Origin: Durusdinium trenchii
Taxonomy: Eukaryota; Sar; Dinophyceae; Suessiales; Symbiodiniaceae
Reading direction: 5' to 3'
DNA length: 64,000 nt
Assembly (NCBI GenBank): GCA_963970005.1
Contig: CAXAMN010015335.1
Coordinates: 560,546-624,545 of the forward strand
Below are positions 42,641-53,123 of this stretch, piece by piece. Below the pieces are notes generated by a model, which saw nothing but the letters and a program-made list of their open reading frames with translations, did not search any database and was not told where the DNA came from. Both the position numbers and the translations under genes were made by a program. The number at the start of each line of letters is the position of its first letter. Position 1 is the first letter of the stretch.

Positions 42641-43479
42641 CTGCAGGAGATAGGGGGAGTTCCACCACATGCACTCGAAATGCATGGGGCAATATCTCGA
42701 CTTCCGGCCAGTCCTCACAAGCACAGACTGGCACAGACGGGGACGAGCAGAACGGGGCGGGATGTGAATTGGACAGGTGTCCAAGGCTTGATGCAAACTG
42801 GCTTGGATGGCTTGATGCAAAATGAACACCCTAATTTAGTTGATTCTGGGGGAAACCCGTAGTCACCCCTGCCCCTGCCTATTTTGGAGCAATTCTGCTG
42901 CCATCTTCTATCTAACTGCTAACAGGATTCCCCACGGCAACCCCAAATCCCTTGGAACATGATCTGGCTGCAGCTAGGCACCCCCTTTTATCCACTGGAT
43001 TAAGTCTTGGTCGTTCGGGAACCTCGGAAGCCTTGTTTGACCCCGGGATGATGGATCCACAAACCATCAGAAACCAAAGGTCCAGCAGGAAAGGCACTTT
43101 GCCAGGAATGTCAGGTCTTTGAACTGCATTTCAGTGAGCGGAGGCTTCCACGCTATTCCACACTATCTATTGTGCGCAGCGGCATCTATTTGGTACTAAA
43201 CTCAAATGCACTATCTATTGTGTGGGGGCCCTGTCTCGTTTGGACTACTTAAGTAAGAGGTCATGTCACAGTATCTCGTTCAGACTACTTTAGCAGCAAA
43301 TCACATCATCTCGTTCAGACTGCTTGAGTGTCATGAAGCAAAAGCCTCTCGTTTATGTGGGGTCCCTATCTCGTTCACAAGAGAAAAACTGATGATGATA
43401 AACAAACAAATATAGAGCATGCCATAGACTTAATTTGGTAAAGCCTAAATAAAAGTGGTTGCTCATGTGGGAGTCCCTC

Positions 43480-43660
43480 TCGGTCAAGATCTGCCAAGGC
43501 ACCTATGCGCAAGCAGTGACAATCCCTGACTCTTGCACTGAGAAGAGCTTCCTTGTACCCAAGGGAGGGTCATCGCCCAGAAGACCGCGATGAAACTCCC
43601 CATGGCGAGGCTCAAAGGCGACCCCGGCGACTCGGCTCAGATGGCTGTGACGACTCGGAA
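43480..43660. other. Exon-like GC-rich patch on the minus strand
   Basis: Two minus frames are coding-like: 'SRVAGVAFEPRHGEFHRGLL', and an ATG frame 'MGSFIAVFWAMTLPWVQGSS' that resembles a signal peptide. No confident splice ends. Confidence 0.3.
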
Positions 43661-43786
43661 TGAATTGCAGCACACATGTGGAACCTCTCAGACACTACGC
43701 ACACCATGTGTGGAAGAAACAAGACACATGATGATACATGTATATATATAGATATAGCCTATAGCAGGATTAACAATAATACTATA

Positions 43787-43789
43787 CAT

Positions 43790-43850
<61 letters not shown>

Positions 43851-44357
43851 CCACCACCACCACCACCACCACCGCCACAACCACAACAGTAACAACAACA
43901 GCAGCAACAACAACAACAACAACCACAACAACCACAACCACAGCAACAACAACGACAACAACAACATCAATAACAATAACAACAACCACCACCACCACAA
44001 CCACAACAGTAACAACAACCACAACAACCACAACCACAACCACAGCAACAACAACAACACCAGCATCAACCACCACCACCACCACAACAACAACAACCAC
44101 AACAACAACAACAACCACAACCACAACCACAGCAACAACAACGACAACAACAACAATAACAATAACAACAACAACCACCACCACAACCACAACAGTAACA
44201 ACAACCACAACAACCACAACCACAACCACAGCAACAACAACAACAACACCAGCAACAACAACCACCACCACCACAACAACAACCACAACAACAACAACCA
44301 CAACAACCACAACCACAACCACAGCAACAACAACGACAACAACAACAATAACAATAA
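43787..44357 (+). repeat. ACA/ACC trinucleotide repeat, about 570 bp
   Basis: Imperfect (ACA)n with interspersed ACC, GCA, ACG, ATA and AGT units and a higher-order organisation: blocks such as CCACCACCACAACCACAACAGTAACAACAACCACAACAACC recur at about 43,986 and 44,176. It happens to keep a 234-codon Thr-rich plus frame and Val- or Leu-rich minus frames open; there is no evidence that any is a gene. Confidence 0.95.
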
Positions 44358-44643
44358 CTAGTCTAAAACTATTAATATAATATAGAGAGAAATATATTTT
44401 TGTTTTAATGTCATAACGGTAAACACATTATACATCACAACGTCTCGTCCTCCCACCCCCAACCGATCGGTCAACATGGACGGAACCCGCCCCAAACCGA
44501 ACACGTTCCGCCCGGGTCTTTGGAAGAACGACTCCGAAATCATCGGTGTATGGCACGTACGCACCTCAACTGAAAAGGATACAAAAAGGCCCGGCGCAGT
44601 CCAAGTTGAACAGTTGAACATCATGTCGAACAGGATGCAACAC

Positions 44644-44770
44644 CTAGAGCCCGCCAAAATGCAGCGCTATGCAGCGCTGTTCTTTCTCTAGGTGCAAGAG
44701 GTCTTCTTTCAACAATAGCTTCGAGTTCAGCTTCGATACATTTCGCTTCAGCTTCGCCATGCCATGTCCG
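44644..44770 (-). CDS. Exon encoding a Glu/Ala-rich helical segment
   Basis: The acceptor GAGTGATAGCAG and GT donor (CTCTAG/GTGTTGC) enclose 42 codons: 'RTWHGEAEAKCIEAELEAIV' then 'ERRPLAPRERTALHSAAFWR'. Codons are almost all RNY in a region that is not GC-rich, which makes this call stronger than most. Predicted long helix; family unknown. Confidence 0.5.
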
Positions 44771-44995
44771 CTGCTATCACTCGAGGTGTAATTGAGAGTG
44801 GCTGCTGGAGCAACTGCAAAACGACTGGTTTGCAAGGGAAAGTGACTACCTGGACCCCCCAAGTAGCTCAAATAGGTATAAGTATATCTGTTATCAAGGA
44901 TCTTTTTCTAGGGTCATGTCAAAACTTCTGAGATACTTTACTGCGGATCCACAAAGGGTAGTGGTAATGACCCTCCGGTGCTCCGTCTCATTTGG

Positions 44996-45154
44996 TTAGC
45001 TCAGGAAGTAGTTGGAGGTGAGCTGGGGATTGATGTCTTTCCAGAAGCCGCGATCGGCTCCCAGGTAAGAGGGGGATTTACCCAGCTGGCCGCTGGGGGG
45101 AACATACGAAATGACACCGGCCAGGGACCCCAAACAGAGAGCACCGAGAGCACC
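44996..45154 (-). CDS. Exon with hydrophobic segment, ending in a stop
   Basis: After acceptor GTTCGATCAG the minus strand reads 52 codons to TAA: 'GALGALCLGSLAGVISYVPP' then 'SGQLGKSPSYLGADRGFWKD' and 'INPQLTSNYFLS'. The start is a short hydrophobic helix (membrane or targeting sequence), the rest a polar tail with aromatic residues. Strong codon bias. It may be a C-terminal exon, or end earlier at a non-GT donor. No family recognised. Confidence 0.45.
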   Translation of the reverse strand, partial: GALGALCLGSLAGVISYVPPSGQLGKSPSYLGADRGFWKDINPQLTSNYFLS

Positions 45155-47384
45155 CTGATCGAACCGGGGCTACCGTAAGAACTCACCCCTCGAAAAAAAA
45201 CGTGGACAAAACTGTTGGCACGCAAAGACCACGGCACATGGTTCTTGAAGACTCTTTAAGGGCCAGCAAGCCCAAAGAACTCAACAATGTAGACGGCACC
45301 GAATGTAACGGTAGGCACCTCACCTTCCCAGAACAAGCCTCTGACGGATTGTTTCAAAGCCAACGACTGGGACGACGGAAAGAATTACCGTCCCCATGGA
45401 TGGGTCATCTTCGTAGTAGATGTAACATGATGTAACTATTCCAGTCCCATGGATGGTGTGGGGATAGGGGGCGAGTCGGGCGAGAGTTGTGAATCACACC
45501 TCGAAAGTCGCAAGCATACATAGACATTTTTTGATCAAACTAGGCCAAACTAGGCCACGAATGGGTATGTACATCCTCTGGGGTTTTCCCTGTGGTCCTT
45601 TTCTCTCAGTGTCTGAACCCGGAGTTTGCCCCCTGATTTGCTACCAAACCGGAGTTCCTCAAATCAGTGGCCACTGCTGCGGCAGACCTGCTACAGGTCC
45701 GGCAGGTGGTTGTAGCTCGCAGAAGGGCCACATCCAAAACAACTGAGCTCGCCAGCTCTTGATAGTTCTTGGATCTGGTTACAGGTCTTCAAGCTGAAAG
45801 ACTAACTCGTTGAGTTCTTCCACTTGAAGACCAGGTCTGCACCTTTCTTTGTTCTTCCTGGTCCTTCTTCCTGTTGACTCCCACATCCTTTTTCTTCTTC
45901 AATAAGTCGATTTTCCACTCCGTGGACCCCAAACAGGTGGATCGGACTCCGAAAACCAGTGACTGACGGCATGGACATCAACCCATCGGCGGTGCCGGAC
46001 CGATGGTTTGCCCCGTCAAAATGAAGCACTCTGAACATCCCAGAACATCTAAGGACGAAGCCAGACATACCCAAAATTACCCAAACACTCCATTCATCTC
46101 CAGTCTATGACGCATATTTTATGTGGGCAATTGCCCCGAAATCATTCTATCGAGGGATCTGGGGGCACAAATCAAACACTCAGATGCAATTTAAACGGAA
46201 TCGTACGGACCATCCCATGGATGGAACATGTTCATGACAGGAATGCCAGGGCTAAAACAAATGCGAGCATGGCTGCGGCGGCACAGCGCGTCAGGGGCAC
46301 TGTTCTGAATATGGCTGCACCGTTCCATGTAAACATGCACAACACATGTCCAGGCTGATTGTCCCAACGAATGCACTGAATGACGCATCAAAATATCCCT
46401 CTTGGTTCGTTTTGGAACATTCCAGGCTCCAAACACGAGGAACAACGATCAGCAAGGTCAACACTGACTGATTTGGATTGATTTGTTTGTTTGTCACCGA
46501 CTTAGCTGCTTCCAACATCTGCATACTGCTGAGGTGATCAAAGCAGAAACACCAAAAGGACCAAGAACCCAATCAGCTCCAGCTCTAGCTCGCGCTTGCG
46601 AGCTAAGGGGCCCTGAAATGGATCATGCAACAACCACACCATGTAAAACCTGTCGCCTGTTGATTACACAACCCCCCTCGGGCCTGCAAAGGTTTTACAA
46701 TCCAAAGGAGATGTTGACTAAGTAATTCAGTCTATACAACTCACCCCGGTTGGACCAAGGGGTGGTTCCCATGATTCGTGTGTTGTTCTTTTCCCATCAG
46801 ACCGCAAAAATACCTGCGATTCCCCACCGCAGGACTGACAGAAGCTGATTGGTAGAGAAAACGCGCAATGTCTTCCGGTGGTCCATGTTCAGGTTCTATG
46901 TTTAACTTACACTCCGACTGACTAACCTCCAGGGTCAATTCAAACCTCCAGGGTCATTTGTCCACTTCCGAGTCGGAGGGTATCTCCTTTTGTCCGGCTC
47001 ATGTGAACAAAACCTGGTCCTGCAGCGCTCGAAGCTGAGCAGTGTCTGGGCGGCTCATGTCCTGAAGCGGTTTGAAGGGCGCCGGTCGATCAGAAAAGGA
47101 GTGCCCATCTAGCTGAATGAAGGAAACTTATCTATACAGGTCGGACTACATGTACAGCGAGGTCGGACTACATGTACACGAGGCATAACAAGTACTCCTT
47201 ATCAAGTCTCTCTCTCTCTACATGTCTGTGTATAGTAACACCGAAACCATCCTGAGTTCGTGGAAAGAACTAATGAAACAAGTTTTGTATAGTTCTGTAG
47301 GAGTTCATTGGTTATAAACGGTCACAGTTGAGTATTTGGGTGTATTTGGATCAGATTCCTTACCACCAGCATGGATGAGGAAAC
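45155..47384. other. No supported gene
   Basis: Short open frames only. Contains the TATTCCAGTCCCATGG repeat at 45,431 and a partial family A fold-back at 46,905-46,983 (TTACACTCCGACTGACTAACC and GAGTCGGAGGGTATC). Confidence 0.35.
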
Positions 47385-47454
47385 CTTGCCCGCGTTGAAC
47401 ACGTGCCCGTGCCTGCACCACCAAGCCCTGGGCGGTATGAGGACGGAAGCCGTC
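47385..47454 (-). CDS. Exon with 'RPxTAQ' motif, copy 2
   Basis: The acceptor CAGACCTGCAG and GT donor (GGGCAAG/GTTTCC) enclose 'DGFRPHTAQGLVVQARARVQ' then 'RGQ'. It aligns with the exon at 23,144-23,209 over its first 14 residues, with the same start phase. Domain unknown. Confidence 0.48.
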
Positions 47455-48187
47455 CTGCAGGTCTGGTTTGAGTCAAGGACTCCCTGTGGCCCCTGGGAAG
47501 AAGGGCAGGTTGACGACTAGATTTGCTTGCTTCAGTCACGCCTGGTTGACTTAGATCCCGCAGTCTCAGATTGAAGGATCCCATTTTCATCCATTATCGC
47601 TACCAAATGTCACCAGCACGATGCACCAGGACCTTCAAAGTGACCAAACTTTAAAAAAGAGCGACACTTGATTTTCGCTCACAAACAGAGACTCCAAAGA
47701 GGTCACGAACTGAAGAAGCTGGAAGTGATTCCAGTCGGTCCTGCAGTGGGAGATGACCTGAGATTGGGGCGAAGAGGCCTGGGGAAGAAAAAGCCGTCCC
47801 GTAGGATTACTCTTGGTGAATATGTCAGATATGTCAGTTTAAGATCCACACAATAGCAGCAATACTGACAAACCTCAAATCACGTCAGTTTCTTTTGGTG
47901 GTGGAGGTTGGACCTTGAGCAGGGAACCCAGCTGATAGTGAGGCGCCGCGTTCAGTGAAAAAGAATGGATAGCGCATCCTGAGTCCTTGTGTTTCCTCCC
48001 GGTGTGGTAAAAAAGCAGTTCTGAAACAAAGGCGACGCAACTCGCATCTCATCCTGCTGCGCTTCGTCACGCCCTGAGACGATCGTTCAACGCGGTTTCC
48101 CTCCAATGGAAGAAGTACTCCTCTGTTGGGCAGGTCAGGAGATAGGTGTTCCCTTCCCTTCATATCCAACTTCTCTGTTGCACCCAG

Positions 48188-48311
48188 TTCGAAGCGCTCG
48201 CCAGCCCACCCCTCCCCGAACTCGACCAAAATGCTCCGGGAAGACAGTCGTGAGGACATGCGAGACATCTGGGAGACCTGGCGAGGCATCGAACAACGAC
48301 GAAGGGCCAGC
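48188..48311 (+). CDS. Candidate exon on the plus strand, charged helix
   Basis: The polypyrimidine tract and TGCACCCAG acceptor are followed by 41 codons, 'SKRSPAHPSPNSTKMLREDS' then 'REDMRDIWETWRGIEQRRRA', and the GT donor AGC/GTGAGA: the best plus-strand splice ends in the window. The minus strand gives 'VSQMSRMSSRLSSRSILVEF' inside a 259-codon ORF (47,885-48,664) with weaker ends. One of the two is probably real. Confidence 0.4.
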
Positions 48312-48558
48312 GTGAGAAGGACCTCACACACACAACTTGCGCTCCTCTTTTCGAGTCGCTCACAAACCTTGCGCTTTTTTTTTTGAGGGGGTTCTTGAGG
48401 GTAGAATGGGACCGCTGAGGACGACCATCTCCCAGATTCATCATGATTCGGCAGTGGGTCAAACCTCCCTGGTAGGTTGACCTCCCTGGTGAGCCATTTG
48501 GTCAGTCTGTGGTCAACCAGGGTCCGTTTTGACCCACATCCATATCCTTGTATAGAAC

Positions 48559-48605
48559 CTGGAGCTTCCTGCCAGCCCTTGTGCCCACCCAAGCTGCGCA
48601 CGGGC
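48559..48605 (-). CDS. Candidate micro-exon
   Basis: The acceptor CCCCTAGCAG and GT donor (CTCCAG/GTTCTA) enclose 'PVRSLGGHKGWQEAP'. It is part of the long minus ORF 47,885-48,664. Short, so weak. Confidence 0.3.
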
Positions 48606-49139
48606 CTGCTAGGGGACTTGTTTGGTTTAGCTGCGACTGGGGGACGTGTTCTTCTCAGATTCATGGGATGAACTCATGGGAACCATTGTAGGCTCCTTAC
48701 ACCAGTGGTATTCCCCATCCTTCCCATCCTTCATGCTCACTATACCACAGTATCGGAATGCAGGGATGCAACGATGAGAGTGAATAGTGAATGGCACCGG
48801 TCACACTTGGCTGGACCGACAGGTCAACTGGCCAACACCTGGAGTGCGCGTTATCATGGGGGGAGACCTCCCAGGCACCGACACCCCGGAAGCTTCGGGG
48901 TTACATGTACCAGTCTACCATCCCAAAACCCATTGGTTGCCATTGGTTGTAGGTCTCCCTATTGAACTACACATCCAAATACTGTAGGTGATTCGTCATA
49001 CTTCATTGGAACATCCTGGCTGCTTGTTGTCGGTCCACCAATCTCGGGTTTGCTGGTCCAGTCTTAGATGTCCGGGGAAGCGACCTGGAGGCCATCCATG
49101 GCCCTGCAGCAACATGCAACACCCAAACCTGAACTGTCA

Positions 49140-49310
49140 TGACCCAGACGCTCCATGTATGCCCATGCCGATCAGGCCAGGGGTTGTGCCAGGGGGGGTC
49201 AATGTAGGCATATATGCGTATGGCATACATGGAGTGTATGGGTGATAGGTGATCATATTTGCCGATCAGGCCAGGGGCGGTTTGTTGTTTCAAGGGGTGG
49301 CATACGTAGC
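49140..49310. repeat. Dispersed repeat with 'GATCAGGCCAGGGG' core, two tandem copies
   Basis: CCAGACGCTCCATGTATGCCC... and ...TATGGCATACATGGAGTGTATGGG form inverted ends around CCGATCAGGCCAGGGGTTGTGCC; a second core GCCGATCAGGCCAGGGGCGG follows at 49,260. Related to 4905-5075. Confidence 0.65.
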
Positions 49311-49486
49311 TAGGCATCGTCTCCATCCAAGTTCAGAGGGACATTCATCCGAGGTCCACGTCCGAAACCAGCTGGAGACATGGTGTGATTTGTCCGGTTT
49401 TGTCTGCTGTCTTGTCTGTTTGGTCTGTCATGTGGTCTCTGATCTGTCGCTCGTCTCTCTCCCTCTCTCTCTTTCACGAAGCTGAC

Positions 49487-49562
49487 CTGCCTGTCGCTCA
49501 AACTGCGAGACCTGACTGACTTGTCGCTCAAACTGCGAGACCTGACGCTCCATCCTCGCATC
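49487..49562 (-). CDS. Exon encoding a heptad coiled coil
   Basis: The acceptor CTGTGTCCGCAG and GT donor (CAGGCAG/GTCAGC) enclose 'DARMERQVSQFERQVSQVSQ' then 'FERQA'. The repeat ERQVSQF-ERQVSQ-VSQFERQ is a clear coiled-coil pattern, also visible as a 24-bp direct DNA repeat (GTCTCGCAGTTTGAGCGACA). Other frames give no sensible protein. Confidence 0.5.
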
Positions 49563-51220
49563 CTGCGGACACAGCGCAGGATGCTGCGACGGAGAGGCAA
49601 GCGCAGGTCACGCGACGGGGACGACATCCTATAGGGACCCCTGTCGAAGCCAACAGCTTCCGGCCACGCTGAATGCGGAAATCACAGCTGAATTGCGTCC
49701 CTTTCAGCCCAAGGGCCAGCGGAAGAGGCACTCCGGCAAAAAGAACGGCACGCCTTCAGCTGAGCTAAGCAGTATAAACCCAGACACTCCATGGGACATA
49801 CATTCACCCCTAAAACTACCCCAACTGTCAACTGATCGGTCAATATGCCAGTCCCAGACAGGTCGTGTCTGGGAAACACATGGCACACTCGGCAGTTGCC
49901 GTCTCCGGTCTCCGGTCTCGGAGCCCAAGTCTCACCGATCCAGCTTGGCCGGAACCAGCCGGGAATCCGTCTTGTCCTGTTTATATAAGGTTAACCTCTA
50001 TAGTAGAGCCCACAAGATATAGAAGAGTAAAATCCCTTTCACCCCTAAATATATAGAAAAAGTAAAATCTTTCAATATATGTATTCCCAACGTTTGGAAA
50101 CGGCTTCTATCTATTTGGGGACCACTCGCATTTGTGACCTCAATGTCGACAAAATGCAAGCTGCTTTGAGGCTTGGAGGCGCGAATTGATGCGAGAGATA
50201 GGAGGCTGTTTGATCGCTGGGAGGTGTGTCCTTGTCAAGGCTGATCTGACAGCCAAATGATAGCACATGGAAGGGCATTGAACAAGCACACCACGACCTG
50301 CCCTTGGGATAGATATACTGTATAGAAACCTAAGCCACCCCAGCTGTGCGGCCGAAACTGGTGCGGCGTTCTCCTCCAAAAGGAGCGGCACACTTGAACC
50401 TCAGCAATGCCAAAGGTGGTTCCTCCATCCTACAGCACACACTTGTGGTCCTCTATTATGTGTATCTAATATGAAATATATACATAATACATATGTTTGT
50501 ATCACGTTGGCAAGGTTATCCCAAACACTTCATCTCATATATGTACCTACATTCCAACTTTCAACATTTCATTCACCCCACCATACCCCACCCCTGTCCA
50601 ACTATCCCCTGTCCAAATTACCAACTGACCAGTTTTATGGAGGTGGGAAGATGGAACCAATGGAGTGACCAGTCCCTCTGAGTCCCTCTACCCTAGAAGT
50701 CCAAAGACTATTTTAGGCACCACCCAAGTAAAGGAAGTTCCTTTTCGGATCACCTAAAGACCGTTTTAAAGATAGTCTTGGGCTCCCAGGGTCTAGATAG
50801 TCCTTTTTGGCGAACCCCCACCTGCTGAAATCTGCCATGGAGACGGGACATGCAACAATTCAGGAAGGGCAAAGCCAGGGCCCCAGAACGTACGACTGGA
50901 CCCGACCATGGCGCCTACATGTACCATGTCTCGACCTGAGGTTCGGTACGACGATTCCATCCCTAGGGACTTGGTCGGCTGCCACTGTCTCAACCCGTCC
51001 GCCACGCTGCCGGGCTGCTGGGGGTGGTGGCCCGACTGGGTGGGCGCCGTTCGGCGACCGCATTCACCCGGGTCTGCCGCGCCTACGACAGCGCCGCAGC
51101 GGAGCTTCAGGAGTGGACAGCGGTCAGGACAGGTCTATATGGATCAGCTTGATGTAGATCAACAGAGTCATCCGATCGATCAATGTCCGAGATCGAAACA
51201 ATATGGGAACCTTAATGGAC

Positions 51221-51408
51221 CTGGAGTCGGCCCTGGAAAACTGTCTTGCAAGTAAGCTTTCTTTAGAGGTCACGGTGTCATTTTCTACACTTAACAACGA
51301 AAGTCGAATCCCAGTGGCGAAGTCTATGCCTATAGCTCCCGCCGCCTGCCGGGCAATCGCTGCGGGGCTCTTCTGCAGCTCCCGGGGGCCGTAGCACATC
51401 GCGTGGAG
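51221..51408 (-). CDS. Exon, 62 codons, unknown protein
   Basis: The acceptor TTTCCTCCGCGCAG and GT donor (CTCCAG/GTCCATT) enclose a continuous frame: 'LHAMCYGPRELQKSPAAIAR', 'QAAGAIGIDFATGIRLSLLS' and 'VENDTVTSKESLLARQFSR'. Strong codon bias, and composition stays protein-like even where GC falls. The upstream patch 50,930-51,120 is open on both strands but unresolved. Confidence 0.5.
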
Positions 51409-52325
51409 CTGCGCGGAGGAAACGAACCTCGGCGCTCTTCAGCGCCGGTGGGCAGAAACGCCCCAAACCGGTCGGACCGTGGAAGAACAACAAGTATGGA
51501 GAAACACGGAGTTCGGTTCCCCCCACCCAAACCACTGAAAGGTCTGGCTTTGAACTGAAAAAGGTCCAGGTTGAAACATGTCGGTGATCAGTGCTCATGT
51601 TGTTTGTTTTGGTGTTTTGGGGGGGTGCTAGCAGTAGGGAAGGCAGGACAAGGTCTGGTCAAGACAATACCTTGGAGTTTGGAACAAAATGGAACAAACA
51701 TGTCCAACCGGTCATGCCCCACGCAGAAGTTCGACATCTCGGGCAAAAGCTGATGCATGGTCATCTGTTCATCCGCCGCAGCCTTTTGGAGCTTGTCTGG
51801 TTTGCTCAAACAGACTTTCGGGTTTCCACATTCAAGGATCTTCTGGAACATCAAAAAAACAAACCGTTGATCAGCGCCGTGCACGTCCCGGTTTGTTCTA
51901 CAACATCTCGCAAACGCAGGTCGTCTGAACGAAAATGGTGCCTGGTGAGAAGTCACATTCAGAAACTTTCAGTGTCATCTCAATGTCATCCAATGATTCA
52001 AGGGAGTCCAGTCTTCATCTCCACCCTCTCTCTATCTATCTCGTTTGGCTATCTTGCGTAGGATCCAGGCGCCCTACACATTCCATGAGGACCGCTTGGT
52101 TTTGTGATCACCCCACACCAACTGATAGGAGCCGCCCCCAGGTCCCACCCTCCAAGTGCGCCCTTTGGAAGACTGGTTTCCTCATCTGGGCCTCCTGACG
52201 GCACCCGGTTGCCCACTTGAGGGGCTTTCGTGAACGCCCAGCCCCGATCACCGCCATCTTCGATGGTGCCTGGCCGCCAATGCGGAGCCCCCCTCTTCGA
52301 CGTCGAAGGCCATGATTGCTGGATT

Positions 52326-52437
52326 ATTGCATGGAATGTAGAAGCAATGGCCTCCAACCTAAGAGCCGCCGACCTGCTAGCGATGACCTTCAACCTAGAA
52401 GCAATGGCCTTCAACCTAATAGCGATGGAATCCAAAT
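52326..52437. repeat. 21-bp 'MASNL' minisatellite
   Basis: About five degenerate copies of a 21-bp unit, AGCAATGGCCTTCAACCTAGA. On the plus strand they encode a 7-residue period (EAMASNL, EAMAFNL, IAMES). This string is very common in predicted Symbiodinium proteins, so it is a dispersed minisatellite rather than a specific gene. Confidence 0.75.
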
Positions 52438-53006
52438 TTGTCAAGAGTCCCCTTGTATTGAATTTCCATGAATTTCCCGCCCGCACATGCCACCGCACGC
52501 CTACGTCCAGCAATCGTGCGCCATACTTCCGCCTCTCATGACGGAAGGGCCATCCGTTGCATCCACACCACAAAGACACAAAGACCATCAGGTGATTGTT
52601 GCCTATAGGAACGCCTCATTCATCAAACCAAATGTGTTTAAACGGCAATAGTGATCAAAAGGGGGACCTTGAACAAAACACGTGTGTTCATCCACTTCGT
52701 TGGACAGTGGGCATGGTGAGTGTTATCTTCTTCGGTTTTGCTATAAGGAAAACATATTCCCCAGAAGTCCAGAAGGTCCAAGAGAGGTTTTTTCACAGCC
52801 CGTCTGGTCGCCCATCCCATATATGTACCACTACAGGGTCCGGTCTCTCAACCTCTCTTGGGTATTGATCCACCCAGGAAACCGGGAAAATCACACATCA
52901 CCGGATCCGCAACACCAACCTCAGCCGTTTGACAAGACAGAACCGTGTGACATTCGGGGGCAAAAACCAGAACCACAAGCCCAAGACAGAGTGACAACTC
53001 AAAAGG

Positions 53007-53123
53007 TTTCACTCCCTGAAACAATCCATGGTTACGTGGAAGGTTACAGGCCCCGAGTTCGGAAGACTCCTTTCCTCTACCAAGAGGGAGTTGTCCACGT
53101 AACCCATGATTGTTGCAGTGAGA
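53007..53123. repeat. Fold-back element family A, copy
   Basis: TTTCACTCCCTGAAACAATCCATGGTTACGTGGA pairs with TCCACGTAACCCATGATTGTTGCAGTGAGAACA. The core has CGGAAGACTCCTTTCC as in other copies. Confidence 0.8.

Noticed and set aside
43759..44322. Poly-Val and poly-Leu ORFs on the minus strand
   Set aside because: Direct translation of the ACA/ACC repeat; no gene evidence.
45055..45075. CCCAG/GTAAGAGG on plus as a splice donor
   Set aside because: It looks canonical, but the surrounding bases code convincingly on the minus strand (44,996-45,154).
52049..52588. 179-codon minus-strand ORF
   Set aside because: Openness is largely due to the 21-bp minisatellite; no independent coding evidence.
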